From: JAABVY01 sp964496505
GTDB taxonomy: Bacteria > Zixibacteria > MSB-5A5 > JAABVY01
Assembly: GCA_964496505.1 (NCBI GenBank)
Contig: CAZBZV010000014.1
Coordinates: 4,212 to 68,211 of the forward strand
DNA: 64,000 nt
Reading direction: 5' to 3'
Positions within the stretch are counted from its first letter, which is position 1; every line of letters begins with the position of its first letter. The translations under genes and the position numbers were made by a program. A model generated the notes under the pieces. It was not told the origin of the DNA, did not search any database, and saw only the letters and a list, made by a program, of their open reading frames with translations. Below, piece after piece: positions 26,328-35,499 of the stretch.

Positions 26328-27182
26328 ATGGTCATACAAAAGGTTGGCATTGTAGGATTCGGCCAGATGGGCACCGGGATTGCCCAGGTCGCGGCCTCGG
26401 CAGGTTATAATATTCTGGCGAGGGATGTGGACAGCAGTTATCTCGACAAAGGTATCGCCAGAATTACCAAAAATCTCGATAAGGCCATAGAAAAGGGGAA
26501 GATCACCGAAGACGACAAGTCCAAGGTTCTCGGAAATATCAAGACAACAACACATCTGGAGGAATTCAAGGATCGCGATTTGATGATCGAGGCGGTGGTC
26601 GAGAATATGGATGAGAAAATCAAGGTATTTCAGGAGCTTGATAATATCGTGCAAGAGGACGCTATTTTCGCCTCCAACACCTCATCACTATCCGTAACGG
26701 ATATTGCGGCGCGTACGACCCGGCCCGAGCAGTTCATGGGCCTGCACTTTTTCAATCCCGTTCATATTATGAAGCTGGTTGAGGTGGTAAAGACTATCGC
26801 AACCTCGGAGAACACATTCAAAAACGGCAAAGAGTTCGCGGAATCGGTCGGCAAGACCTCGGTAACATGCGGGGACCGCCCCGGCTTCGTGGTCAACCGT
26901 CTGCTGGTGCCCTATCTTCTGGATGCCGTGCGCATTCTCGAAGACGGTACCGCCAGCAGAGAGGATATCGATAACGGTATGATGCTGGGATGCGGACATC
27001 CCATGGGACCGCTGACATTGATAGATTTTATCGGACTGGATACGATTCTGTATATCGGCGACATTATGTTCGAGGAATTCAAGGGCTCACATTTCGCCGC
27101 GCCGCCGCTTCTAAGACGTATGGTGAATATGGGCTATCTTGGCAAGAAGAGCGGAAGAGGATTTTACGATTATACAAAGTGA
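26328..27182 (+). CDS. hbd: 3-hydroxyacyl-CoA (3-hydroxybutyryl-CoA) dehydrogenase
   Basis: 284 aa, the usual length. The N-terminal Rossmann fold has VGIVGFGQMGTGIAQ; catalytic-region motifs are NTSSLSV, GLHFFNPV (catalytic His) and DRPGFVVNRLL; the C-terminus has GHPMGPLTLIDFIGLD. It oxidises or reduces 3-hydroxyacyl-CoA with NAD(H) in the cytoplasm, in beta-oxidation or a butyrate-type pathway. AAGGAG lies 6 bases before the ATG and a sigma70-like promoter precedes it. The crotonase gene starts 6 bases after its stop, so the pair forms an operon covering two successive steps. No thiolase or acyl-CoA dehydrogenase is present nearby. Confidence 0.94.
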   Translation: MVIQKVGIVGFGQMGTGIAQVAASAGYNILARDVDSSYLDKGIARITKNLDKAIEKGKITEDDKSKVLGNIKTTTHLEEFKDRDLMIEAVVENMDEKIKVFQELDNIVQEDAIFASNTSSLSVTDIAARTTRPEQFMGLHFFNPVHIMKLVEVVKTIATSENTFKNGKEFAESVGKTSVTCGDRPGFVVNRLLVPYLLDAVRILEDGTASREDIDNGMMLGCGHPMGPLTLIDFIGLDTILYIGDIMFEEFKGSHFAAPPLLRRMVNMGYLGKKSGRGFYDYTK

Positions 27183-27188
27183 GGGAAG

Positions 27189-27968
27189 ATGGATTACAAT
27201 AATATTTTAGTGGAAAAGGAAGATCATCTGGCGGTAATAACTATCAACCGTCCCAAAGCATTGAATGCATTAAACGATGAAACCCTGACCGAAATCGACA
27301 GGGCCTTTACCGAATTAATGGAGGACGGCCAGACCCGTGTGGTGATTTTCACCGGCGCTGAGAAGGCTTTTGTTGCCGGGGCAGATATCAAGGAATTGAT
27401 GGAGGCTGACGGCGAGAAGGCCAAGGTTATATCTTCCAAGGGTAATACTTTGTTTCGGATGATCGAAAGCTCCGACCTTGTTTCAATTGCCGCGGTAAAT
27501 GGTTTCGCGTTAGGTGGTGGATGTGAGCTGGCTATGGCCTGCGATATCAGGATTGCCTCAGAAAAAGCCAAACTGGGACAACCCGAAGTCAACCTGGGAC
27601 TGATTCCCGGATACGGCGGCACCCAAAGGCTTACCCGTCTGGTGGGCAAAGGCAAGGCCAAGGAGCTGATTTTCACGGCTGATATGGTTGATGCCAAGGA
27701 TGCCCTGAAGATGGGTTTGGTCGAGAAGGTTGTTGATCCGGATAAGCTGATGGAGAAGGCCAAAAAGATGGCTAACAAGATTATCTCCAAGGGACCTGTT
27801 GCGGTAAAGCTGGCCAAGCAGGCGATCAATTTCGGCTCCGAGACCAGCCTTCCCGATGGCATAGCCTTCGAAATCGAAAAATTCGGACAGGCCTGTGAAA
27901 CCGAGGACAAGAACGAGGGCACCAAAGCCTTCCTGGAAAAACGCAATCCTGAATTCAAGGCTAAATAA
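27189..27968 (+). CDS. enoyl-CoA hydratase (crotonase family)
   Basis: 259 aa. The oxyanion-hole segment AFVAGADIKEL, the catalytic stretch GGGCELAMACDIRIAS (first Glu), and GQPEVNLGLIPGYGGTQRL (second Glu) are all intact, as in hydratases of the Crt/EchA type. It hydrates crotonyl-CoA and related enoyl-CoAs to 3-hydroxyacyl-CoA, the substrate of the dehydrogenase encoded just upstream. GAGG lies 4 bases before the ATG. Two hairpin repeats follow the stop and may limit downstream transcription, though they lack a T-tract. Confidence 0.94.
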   Translation: MDYNNILVEKEDHLAVITINRPKALNALNDETLTEIDRAFTELMEDGQTRVVIFTGAEKAFVAGADIKELMEADGEKAKVISSKGNTLFRMIESSDLVSIAAVNGFALGGGCELAMACDIRIASEKAKLGQPEVNLGLIPGYGGTQRLTRLVGKGKAKELIFTADMVDAKDALKMGLVEKVVDPDKLMEKAKKMANKIISKGPVAVKLAKQAINFGSETSLPDGIAFEIEKFGQACETEDKNEGTKAFLEKRNPEFKAK

Positions 27969-27981
27969 TATATTATAATTT

Positions 27982-28038
27982 ATATGCGGTCAGGAATCCC
28001 TTCCTGACCGCATATAACCTGCAGGAAAGGATTCCTGC
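27982..28038 (-). repeat. double-hairpin repeat, copy B (inverted relative to copy A)
   Basis: First a 15-bp perfect stem, ATATGCGGTCAGGAA (27982-27996) with TTCCTGACCGCATAT (28001-28015) and loop TCCC, then GCAGGAA/TTCCTGC (28021-28038) with loop AGGA. These are the two hairpins of 23974-24027 in opposite order. Confidence 0.72.
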
Positions 28039-28166
28039 CGGCGCACAAAAACACTAATACATTTATCATTCCAATCTTAGTCATTCTCAGCAATACTAAA
28101 AATTCCGGTTGAAAAACGGAATCAAATTGCTATTTTGTGGAATTGTCATAATCAGGAGAATTCAAA

Positions 28167-28481
28167 ATGATATTATCCACAACACCCGCACTCGAAGGTA
28201 AAACAATCGAAGAATATATGGGTATCGTAACCGGCGAGGCCATCCTGGGCGCCAACATAGTCCGTGACATTTTCGCCTCCATCACAGATATAGTGGGCGG
28301 AAGATCGGGCAAGTATGAGAAGGAACTTGCCAAAGCTCGTCAGATAGCATTAAAGGAGATGTCCGAGGAGGCCAAAAGCATCGGGGGTAATGCTGTGGTC
28401 GGAGTTGATCTCGATTATGAGGTTATTCGCGACGGTATGCTCATGGTTTCGGCTTCGGGAACGGCCGTGAAAATTCGCTAA
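28167..28481 (+). CDS. YbjQ/UPF0145 family protein
   Basis: 104 aa, the typical length for the family. Conserved words are EGKTIEEYMGIVTGEAILGAN, here split by the family's usual Gly, then RDIFASITDIVGGRSG, and AKSIGGNAVVGVDLDYE near the C-terminus. Members form oligomeric beta assemblies of unknown function, sometimes linked to stress or heavy metals. AGGAG lies 8 bases before the ATG. It stands alone between the crotonase operon and the subtilase gene. Confidence 0.9.
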   Translation: MILSTTPALEGKTIEEYMGIVTGEAILGANIVRDIFASITDIVGGRSGKYEKELAKARQIALKEMSEEAKSIGGNAVVGVDLDYEVIRDGMLMVSASGTAVKIR

Positions 28482-28560
28482 ACCGGATAGAACGGCAACT
28501 GCCCGCGAAACGTTATACCTGTAGCACAGTTTAAGTTTATGGAACCTACATGGAGTAAAA

Positions 28561-31500
28561 ATGAAATATAAAATCCCATTGCTCGTTTGCTTCGTTTTTT
28601 TGTTATCCATTCTTTCAGTCAAGCTTCTGCAAGCTTCAAAAATTCATCCCGCACTCGAGCAGCAGATTGCCCAAAGTCATAATGAATATCAGAATGTGGT
28701 CATCCGGCTGGATGACAGGCTTGACAAACAGAGTTTAAATCAGAAGCTGTCACTGGCATCTTACACGCGCCAGGCGGCACATGCAAAGGCGGTAGCCGCT
28801 CTCAAGTCGCATGCCGACAGAACACAGAGCGACATTCTTCAATTTCTCGAAAAGGAGCAGGATAACGGCAATGTTCTCGCATTTAAGAGCTACTGGATCG
28901 ATAATCTGATCTGGGCCAGTATCAGATCTGATTTTCTGGAAACGTTCGAGCAATTCGATGAAATAGATTTAATATATCCCGAGATCAAGGTCTCGATTAT
29001 AGAGCCCGTAACCCGGGCATCACCTGTCTCACCCGGTCAGGTTGGAGTAACCGAGGAGCTGGAGGCCATTGGAGCAGATAGCGCCTGGAAGCTGGGTTAT
29101 ACCGGTGAGGGTACTATTGTAGCAACTTTCGACACGGGAGTGGAAGGAAATCATCCCGCCTTAACAGAAAACTACCGGGGCACTAATGGCTTTTCCTACG
29201 AGCAGTGCTGGTTTGATCCGATAGATAACGACACCTTTCCCCACATATTCGGTCAAATCGGTCAAATTCCGCGCAGAGCTCATGGCACCGCAACCATGGG
29301 CATTATTGTGGGAAAGGATGATGTCAACGGCGATACTACGGGTGTGGCTTTTGGCGCACAGTGGATTTCAGCCGGTGTCATCGATATCCCTAACGATCAG
29401 GCTAACCAGCAGTTTTATTTGCTCGATGCATTTCAATGGGCCGCGGATCCGGATGGCGATCCGAATACGGTTTCCGACGTGCCCGATGTCCTCTCGAATT
29501 CGTGGGGCTATCCGAATACCGGGATCGGCTGTTCGGACCTGTTTTACGGAGTGATCGATAATCTTGAGGCGCTGGGTGTGGTGGTGATGTTTTCGGCTGG
29601 AAATTTTGGTTCCAACTACCGCACGCTTGCAAATCCGGCAAACCGCGCGACTACAGCCTATAATTCTTTTGCAGTGGGAATGATTGGCAGCAGTTATGAC
29701 GATATCACTGTCGATAACACCTCCTCTCGCGGGCCTTCGAACTGCAATCCTGAGATAATTAAACCCAATGTTGTTGCTCCGGGAAGAAGTGTAACTACTA
29801 TCGCGCCGGAAGAATTGTATCCGGGAGGCATCGTTACGAACTTTACCGGGACATCGTTTTCATGTCCCTACGCAGCCGGCGCAGCGCTGATATTGCGCCA
29901 GGCAAATCCCAACGCTCCGGTTGATTCGATAAAGAAAGCTTTGATGTTGTCTGCCATTGATATCGATGAGCCCGGTCCGGATTCGGCCGCCGGATACGGT
30001 TTCATAAATATACCTGCGGCGCTGGAAATGCTGATGCCTGTCAGTGAGCCGAATATCGAACTGCAATCTGTAACTTCGCCATCCATAATTCCGGGACAGC
30101 AGGTTGAATTCTATGTCACGCTTCAAAACACGGGACTGGGCACTACCGGAATTACCGGGACTCTCCGATCCAGTAATAGCAGTATTTTCGTGACCGATTC
30201 GGTCGCTGATTTTGGCGATATTGCTCAGGACGCCTCGGCCAATAACATCTCTGATGAGTTTGAAATTTCTGTCTCATCATTGCTGGGTGAGGGAAGATAT
30301 CCTCTTGATTTATATATAACTGATGGAAGCTCGTATTCAAAAGCCCTGAACGTTTTTATCGAGGTGGGTGAGAACCAACAAGAGCAGACATTCACCATTG
30401 ATATCGGGGCATTTGATTTTACGATTTCAAACTATGGCATTTACGGTTTGGCTCCCGGTTCTGCCTACAATCAGGGGGGAGTCGGCTTTATATTTCCCAA
30501 CGACTTTGGAGTAAATTCAAGCCTTTACGAAATGGGTATTATGCTCGGAACTGATAAGGATCATATCTCTGACGGTATCGACAACATCGCTCATCTTCAG
30601 GACCGGGATTTCATTGTGGCTTCAGGCGGAAACTTCGAGATAACAGCACCATCAGTAGGCCCTGCCCAGAAAACCAGATCTGCGTTTACCGACACAAATG
30701 CGGTTAATCCGCTTGGCATAAAAATCACGCAGGAAACTTATGCCTATGATACCGAAATCGATGATCATTTTATGATATTTGTATTTGCCCTCGAGAATAT
30801 ATCCGACAGCACGATTGAGGATATTTATGTCTCGCTTTATACTGACTGGGATTTATATACACCCCAGGGCGGGCTGGTGGATATGACCGCCTTTGATCGG
30901 CAAAATTCAATCGGATACATGTATGAAAATCTGGGCGATGATTACCGCGGTGTTGCGGTTTTAAACGATGAGGACATTACATCCTTCAAATCAATAAACA
31001 GAGAGGATTATTACGGCACGACCGGCTTTTCCAACCAGGAGAAATGGGATTTTATGTCCCAGGGATTTGTAGATACAGCAAGTACGTTCTTTGGAGACTA
31101 CTCCAGCATTACAAGCACCGGGCCGTTTACCATCGCTGCTGGAGAGATTGATACCGCCGCATTTGCGATTATCGCTTCCGCTAATGAAGCCGACCTTTTA
31201 ACTCTTTATGCTCCCCAGGCAAAGGCGGAGTTTGCCGATTCTCTGCCGAGAGATGATGTACCTCCCGGTTTCACGGTCGATCTTTTTCTGAATCCGGTTC
31301 TGCCGTTTGAAATGGATATATATTCGCATCCCTCGGAGGATTTGTTGATTTCTCCCGAAGTTAGGATTACATCACCTTCGAATATCGAGCTTTTAAGTAT
31401 GGAGGAGCTTGCCGGACATGATCTGGCAACCTATGTCGGAGATTATCGTATCACCGAATCCGGCTCCTACAGCCTTTCTATCTGTGGAAAAGATTTGTCC

Positions 31501-32229
31501 CACAACGATAACTGTGAGACAAGGGATTTTACCGCCGGGATAATATTGCCGGCAAAGAAAGCTGTAGTCAGGAGTTTTGCCGGAACTTACGAAATAGAGA
31601 TACCCTCGGGTGCGGTCAGCCGTGAAGGGCTTTTGCTTCTGGAGGAAAATGAAATCGAAAAGGAAAAATCGCATACTCTAAATCTCGGTCCCGACTTTGA
31701 AGCTCTAAAAGTATTAAATATGAGCTCCGGATTTAAGCTTGTGAACGGCGAAGCCGGGATAAAGATAGCTATGGATCGAATTGACCTGCATGGCTATTCG
31801 GAAGAATCGCTGGTGTTGATAAGTACCGAGAATGGCACAAAAACAACGCTGGAATTCAATCCGGTTGACAATAGCGCAAATGGTTATATCACGAGTTTTG
31901 GCGAGTATATCCTGGCTGCTCAAAAAGGCGCATCCCCCGGTCAGCTGCCCACCGCCTATGAGCTTCATCAAAATGTCCCCAATCCTTTTAATCCCCGCAC
32001 ACGGATATCATTCAGCCTGCCCGAAAATTCGCATGTAAATATAGAGATTTTCAATATTCTGGGACAGAAGGTGACGACTCTTGCTGATGATGACTACGCA
32101 GCGGGAATTAATGATGTAATCTGGGATGGCAGGAATTCGAATGGGGAGAATGTCAGCACGGGAATATATTTTTATCGCCTGACCACGGAAAGATTCACAC
32201 AAACAAAGCGGATGCTGCTGTTGAAATAA
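28561..32229 (+). CDS. secreted subtilisin-like (S8) protease with T9SS-type C-terminus
   Basis: 1222 aa. Signal peptide, an inhibitor-like propeptide (about 25-150), and an S8 catalytic domain with Asp in VATFDTGVEGNHP (about 190), His in RAHGTATMGI (about 240) and Ser in GTSFSCPYAAGA (about 434), plus LSNSWGYP around the oxyanion Asn. Several beta-sandwich regions follow. The last 90 residues read LHQNVPNPFNPRTRISFSLP, then NILGQKV and GIYFYRL, ending KRMLLLK: the FlgD-like/type IX sorting tail of FCB bacteria. It should be exported and surface-attached or released, digesting protein outside the cell. GGAG lies 6 bases before the ATG. A lipoprotein gene follows after 12 bases. Confidence 0.92.
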   Translation: MKYKIPLLVCFVFLLSILSVKLLQASKIHPALEQQIAQSHNEYQNVVIRLDDRLDKQSLNQKLSLASYTRQAAHAKAVAALKSHADRTQSDILQFLEKEQDNGNVLAFKSYWIDNLIWASIRSDFLETFEQFDEIDLIYPEIKVSIIEPVTRASPVSPGQVGVTEELEAIGADSAWKLGYTGEGTIVATFDTGVEGNHPALTENYRGTNGFSYEQCWFDPIDNDTFPHIFGQIGQIPRRAHGTATMGIIVGKDDVNGDTTGVAFGAQWISAGVIDIPNDQANQQFYLLDAFQWAADPDGDPNTVSDVPDVLSNSWGYPNTGIGCSDLFYGVIDNLEALGVVVMFSAGNFGSNYRTLANPANRATTAYNSFAVGMIGSSYDDITVDNTSSRGPSNCNPEIIKPNVVAPGRSVTTIAPEELYPGGIVTNFTGTSFSCPYAAGAALILRQANPNAPVDSIKKALMLSAIDIDEPGPDSAAGYGFINIPAALEMLMPVSEPNIELQSVTSPSIIPGQQVEFYVTLQNTGLGTTGITGTLRSSNSSIFVTDSVADFGDIAQDASANNISDEFEISVSSLLGEGRYPLDLYITDGSSYSKALNVFIEVGENQQEQTFTIDIGAFDFTISNYGIYGLAPGSAYNQGGVGFIFPNDFGVNSSLYEMGIMLGTDKDHISDGIDNIAHLQDRDFIVASGGNFEITAPSVGPAQKTRSAFTDTNAVNPLGIKITQETYAYDTEIDDHFMIFVFALENISDSTIEDIYVSLYTDWDLYTPQGGLVDMTAFDRQNSIGYMYENLGDDYRGVAVLNDEDITSFKSINREDYYGTTGFSNQEKWDFMSQGFVDTASTFFGDYSSITSTGPFTIAAGEIDTAAFAIIASANEADLLTLYAPQAKAEFADSLPRDDVPPGFTVDLFLNPVLPFEMDIYSHPSEDLLISPEVRITSPSNIELLSMEELAGHDLATYVGDYRITESGSYSLSICGKDLSHNDNCETRDFTAGIILPAKKAVVRSFAGTYEIEIPSGAVSREGLLLLEENEIEKEKSHTLNLGPDFEALKVLNMSSGFKLVNGEAGIKIAMDRIDLHGYSEESLVLISTENGTKTTLEFNPVDNSANGYITSFGEYILAAQKGASPGQLPTAYELHQNVPNPFNPRTRISFSLPENSHVNIEIFNILGQKVTTLADDDYAAGINDVIWDGRNSNGENVSTGIYFYRLTTERFTQTKRMLLLK

Positions 32230-32241
32230 GAGGGAGACCTG

Positions 32242-33330
32242 ATGATGTTTAGAAATATATGTATAACGATATTTGGACTGGCTATGATAATCTCCGCCTT
32301 ATCTGTTTTCACCGGATGCGGCGGCGGCGGCACCGAGGGCGATTCCACACCGCCCGAAATAGCCTGTCCCGCGAATGTTACCATGGAATGCGGCGGTTCG
32401 ACCGAACCGTCCAGTACCGGTATTGCTACAGCCACCGACAACAGCGATCCCTCACCCGATATAACCTATAGCGACGTTTCCAGCAGCGGCCAGATTGAAC
32501 GTACATGGCGCGCAACCGATAATTCGGGAAATTTCTCGGAATGTACCCAGATTATAGCAATCGAGGATAGCACCAACCCTGAAATTATTTGCCCGGCGGA
32601 CACGACAGTGGAAGTCGGATCATCCGATCCCGAAAATACGGGCTTTGCCACAGCCACCGATGCCTGTGATGACTCGCCTGAGATTACCTATTCCGATGTC
32701 GAGGTTGGCGATCAGATTACCCGTACCTGGACAGCCGAAGACGAGGCTGGTAATACGGCCGAGTGCGTACAGACAATCACGCTCACGGATTATGATGTGC
32801 GAGAGAATCTGGATATTGGCTGGGATTATTTCACGCAGTCCAACTACACCGATGCCATCGCTAAATTCAATGAGGTTCTGGACAATTCCGCCGGCAATTC
32901 AGAGGCTTATCTTGGGCTGGGCTGGAGCTATGCCTTTACCGGAGGATTTTTAGAAGCGGTCTCAAGCTTTGACCAGGTTTCCTCTCAGCCTGAAATAGTC
33001 GATGCTTACATGGGCTTAGCAGCAGTCTACCGTGATCTTCCCAATTACAGCCTGGCGATTGAAAATGCTGATAGTGTTATTGCCGCAGATTCCAGCTATC
33101 AATTCACCAAAAGAACTACAATCGATTTTAAGGATGCTCACCTGATAAAAGCTCAGAGTTACTATCGTCTGGGAAGCGGCAACTTCCCGGATGCCCATAT
33201 CGAGGTCAATTATCTCTGCGGTATTTTAGATCTCGATCCGGTGCCCGATCCGGCGACATTGGAGCCGGAAGAATACGAACAGGCGCTGGCGGATAAGATA
33301 GAGACTCTGGCCGATTTGATCAGCGATTAG
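32242..33330 (+). CDS. lipoprotein with two HYR domains and TPR repeats
   Basis: 362 aa. A signal peptide ends in the lipobox FTGC. Two HYR (hyalin-repeat) domains follow: the first with PPEIACPANVTMECGG and ending CTQIIAIED, the second with NPEIICPADTTVEVG and ending CVQTITLTD. The C-terminal half (about 185-350) contains tetratricopeptide repeats (WDYFTQSNYTDAIAKFNEVL, AYLGLGWSYAF). HYR domains are adhesion-type immunoglobulin-like folds; joined to TPRs in one lipoprotein they suggest a surface scaffold. GGGAG lies five bases before the ATG, 12 bases after the protease stop, so they are co-transcribed and may act together. Confidence 0.82.
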   Translation: MMFRNICITIFGLAMIISALSVFTGCGGGGTEGDSTPPEIACPANVTMECGGSTEPSSTGIATATDNSDPSPDITYSDVSSSGQIERTWRATDNSGNFSECTQIIAIEDSTNPEIICPADTTVEVGSSDPENTGFATATDACDDSPEITYSDVEVGDQITRTWTAEDEAGNTAECVQTITLTDYDVRENLDIGWDYFTQSNYTDAIAKFNEVLDNSAGNSEAYLGLGWSYAFTGGFLEAVSSFDQVSSQPEIVDAYMGLAAVYRDLPNYSLAIENADSVIAADSSYQFTKRTTIDFKDAHLIKAQSYYRLGSGNFPDAHIEVNYLCGILDLDPVPDPATLEPEEYEQALADKIETLADLISD

Positions 33331-33414
33331 GTTCCATAAACGGCTTTTCCGCTCCAAATTCCACACCAATATTTCTGTTGCTTTTTGGTCTGGAAAATCA
33401 TAGTATTATAGGTT

Positions 33415-34104
33415 ATGGTCGATCCAGATAAGATAAGATCAGGGCTCTCAGAGGTAAATGAACGGATTCGTAAAGCGCTTCAGAAAGTCGGGCGTCCGGA
33501 GGATAAGATTACACTGGTGGGGGTAACGAAGACCTTCCCGCCGGAGTATCTAACCGCCGCAATCGAATGCGGCATAACCGAAATCGGCGAGAGCAAGGTT
33601 CAGGAATTCGAGGCCAAAAAGCCCAAAGTCAAGGGCAATGCCAGATGGCATCTGATCGGCCATCTGCAGCGCAACAAGGTCAAAAAAGCTCTGCCGCTCT
33701 TTGATATGATTCAGTCGGTCGATTCGTATAAACTGGCAAAGGAGATTTCCAAAAGAGCCGAAAATAAATTCGAAATCCTGATCCAGGTCAACAGCTCGGG
33801 CGAAAAGTCCAAGTTCGGTCTGGAGATGGATGAGGCCAAAGAGGAAATTCTGAGAATCGCCGAATTGGAAAATATCAAAATCATGGGTCTTATGACAATC
33901 GGAAGGTTTGTCGATGACGAGGCCCTGATTCGCAAAAGCTTTACTCCGGTTAAGGAGATGTTCGAGGATTTGAAAAAATACGAAAGTGATAGATTGAAAA
34001 TGGTTCATCTCTCGATGGGGATGAGCAGCGATTTTGAGCTGGCGATTGAAGAGGGCGCCAATATGGTGCGGGTCGGCAGCATGATTTTCGGATCGCGAGG
34101 TTAA
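33415..34104 (+). CDS. yggS: YggS/PROSC-family PLP-binding protein
   Basis: 229 aa, the family's length. The N-terminal strand LVGVTKTFP holds the PLP Lys; GESKVQEF, WHLIGHLQRNK, SGEKSKFG, GLMTIG and HLSMGMSSDFELAIEEGANMVRVGS (in separate blocks) are the hallmark words. The protein maintains pyridoxal phosphate and amino-acid homeostasis in the cytoplasm. It opens a cluster with divIVA, a purine phosphorylase, ileS and lspA, an order partly conserved with the yggS-divIVA-ileS-lspA division cluster of many bacteria. The DivIVA-like start follows after 1 base. Confidence 0.93.
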   Translation: MVDPDKIRSGLSEVNERIRKALQKVGRPEDKITLVGVTKTFPPEYLTAAIECGITEIGESKVQEFEAKKPKVKGNARWHLIGHLQRNKVKKALPLFDMIQSVDSYKLAKEISKRAENKFEILIQVNSSGEKSKFGLEMDEAKEEILRIAELENIKIMGLMTIGRFVDDEALIRKSFTPVKEMFEDLKKYESDRLKMVHLSMGMSSDFELAIEEGANMVRVGSMIFGSRG

Positions 34105-34105
34105 T

Positions 34106-34663
34106 GTGGATGAATCTAAAAAAATAACCGCCCAGGACCTGAGACATCAGGAGTTCTCGGTCAAGATGCGGGGGTATGCGCGTGAAGAGGTAGATGAGTA
34201 CCTTTCGATTGTAGCTGACTTCCTTGAAAAGGAGGCCTCGGAGAAGACCGAGCTTTCGCAGAAAATTCGATTTTTGGAAAAACAGCTCGAGGATTTCAAG
34301 AATCTCGAGAGCACTTTGAAAAACACACTTCTGCGCACACAGGAATCGGCGGACGAGGTCAAACGTACTGCGGAACGTGAAGGCGAACTGATAATTCGTG
34401 AGGCTCAGGTCAAGGCCGACCGGATGGTCGAGGAGAAGTACGACCGTCTCAAAAGGCTGGAGTCCAGCTACGAGGGGCTCAGGATGAAATGGGACGAGTA
34501 CTTCGTGAAATTCAAGAACCTTCTGAACTCGCATCTGGAAATTCTGGATAAGATGCAAAGCGATTACGATCAGTTGAATGTCGGTAATGTGGAGGAAACT
34601 CGCTCGGAAGAGCCCGAAGAACCTGATGAAACCGAAGAGAAAAAGGGAGAATACCAGGAATGA
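34106..34663 (+). CDS. DivIVA-domain protein
   Basis: 185 aa. The N-terminal lipid-binding segment ITAQDLRHQEFSVKMRGY followed by EEVDEYLSIVADFLE is the DivIVA/GpsB signature; a long coiled coil runs to about 160 and the tail is strongly acidic (EEPEEPDETEEK). Such proteins sit on curved membranes and organise division or growth-site complexes. The GTG at 34106 starts one base after the yggS stop, and the stop overlaps the next gene's ATG (ATGA), so translation is coupled on both sides. A DivIVA homologue in a Gram-negative FCB-like genome is less usual than in Firmicutes or Actinobacteria. Confidence 0.9.
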   Translation: MDESKKITAQDLRHQEFSVKMRGYAREEVDEYLSIVADFLEKEASEKTELSQKIRFLEKQLEDFKNLESTLKNTLLRTQESADEVKRTAEREGELIIREAQVKADRMVEEKYDRLKRLESSYEGLRMKWDEYFVKFKNLLNSHLEILDKMQSDYDQLNVGNVEETRSEEPEEPDETEEKKGEYQE

Positions 34664-35481
34664 AAGATTTGAAAAAGCATATCGAGGAAGCGGTAGCGGA
34701 TGTCAGGAAGGTTACCGATTCAACTCCGAAAATAGGAATAATACTCGGTTCCGGCCTGGGCGGCCTGGCCGATAAAATGGATATCAAGGATACGGTTGGA
34801 TACGAAAATATCAGTCATTTCCCGCTCTCGACTGTAGAGGGTCATGCCGGCCGTCTGCTTTTCGGACAGCTATCCGGCAAGGATGTTGTGGCGATGCAGG
34901 GACGTTTCCATTTCTACGAGGGCTACACCATGAAGCAGGTGACCTTCCCGATTCGTGTCCTGAAGGCCCTGGGGATCGAAGTCCTGATCGTGTCCAATGC
35001 CTGCGGCGGTCTGAATCCCCAGTTCAAGGCGGGCGATCTGATGATTATCACCGATCATATAAATATGCAGCCCTCGAATCCGTTGATCGGCTGGAACGAT
35101 CCCGATCTGGGAGACCGTTTCCCGGATATGAGCGAGCCGTATGATAAAAAATTGATCAAGTTGGCCGAGGAATGTGCGGTCGAATTGAAACTTAAGGTGC
35201 AGAGAGGCGTTTATGTCTCCGTACCCGGCCCGAATCTGGAAACCGCGGCCGAGTACCGTTTTCTGCGCACGATCGGGGCCGATGTGGTCGGGATGTCGAC
35301 CGTACCTGAAGTGATAGTGGCTGTGCATCAGAAGACACGAGTGCTGGGACTGTCGATCGTGACCGATATGGGTCTGCCCGATGCGCTCAAAGCCACCAGC
35401 CATCAGGAAATATTGAAGAACGCGGGAATCGCAGAACCGAAATTAACAGCAATAGCAGAGGCAGTAGTTGGTAAACTATAG
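34660..35481 (+). CDS. purine nucleoside phosphorylase
   Basis: 273 aa, the trimeric PNP/MTAP family. Motifs: GIILGSGLGGLAD (phosphate Ser), STVEGHAGRL, QGRFHFYEGY, SNACGGLN, PGPNLETAAEYR and GMSTVPEVIVA. It splits inosine or guanosine with phosphate to the free base in purine salvage. The ATG overlaps the divIVA stop by 4 bases. The position between divIVA and ileS appears to be operon economy rather than a functional link. Confidence 0.94.
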   Translation: MKDLKKHIEEAVADVRKVTDSTPKIGIILGSGLGGLADKMDIKDTVGYENISHFPLSTVEGHAGRLLFGQLSGKDVVAMQGRFHFYEGYTMKQVTFPIRVLKALGIEVLIVSNACGGLNPQFKAGDLMIITDHINMQPSNPLIGWNDPDLGDRFPDMSEPYDKKLIKLAEECAVELKLKVQRGVYVSVPGPNLETAAEYRFLRTIGADVVGMSTVPEVIVAVHQKTRVLGLSIVTDMGLPDALKATSHQEILKNAGIAEPKLTAIAEAVVGKL

Positions 35482-35499
35482 ATTATTCGGGTGGATGAT

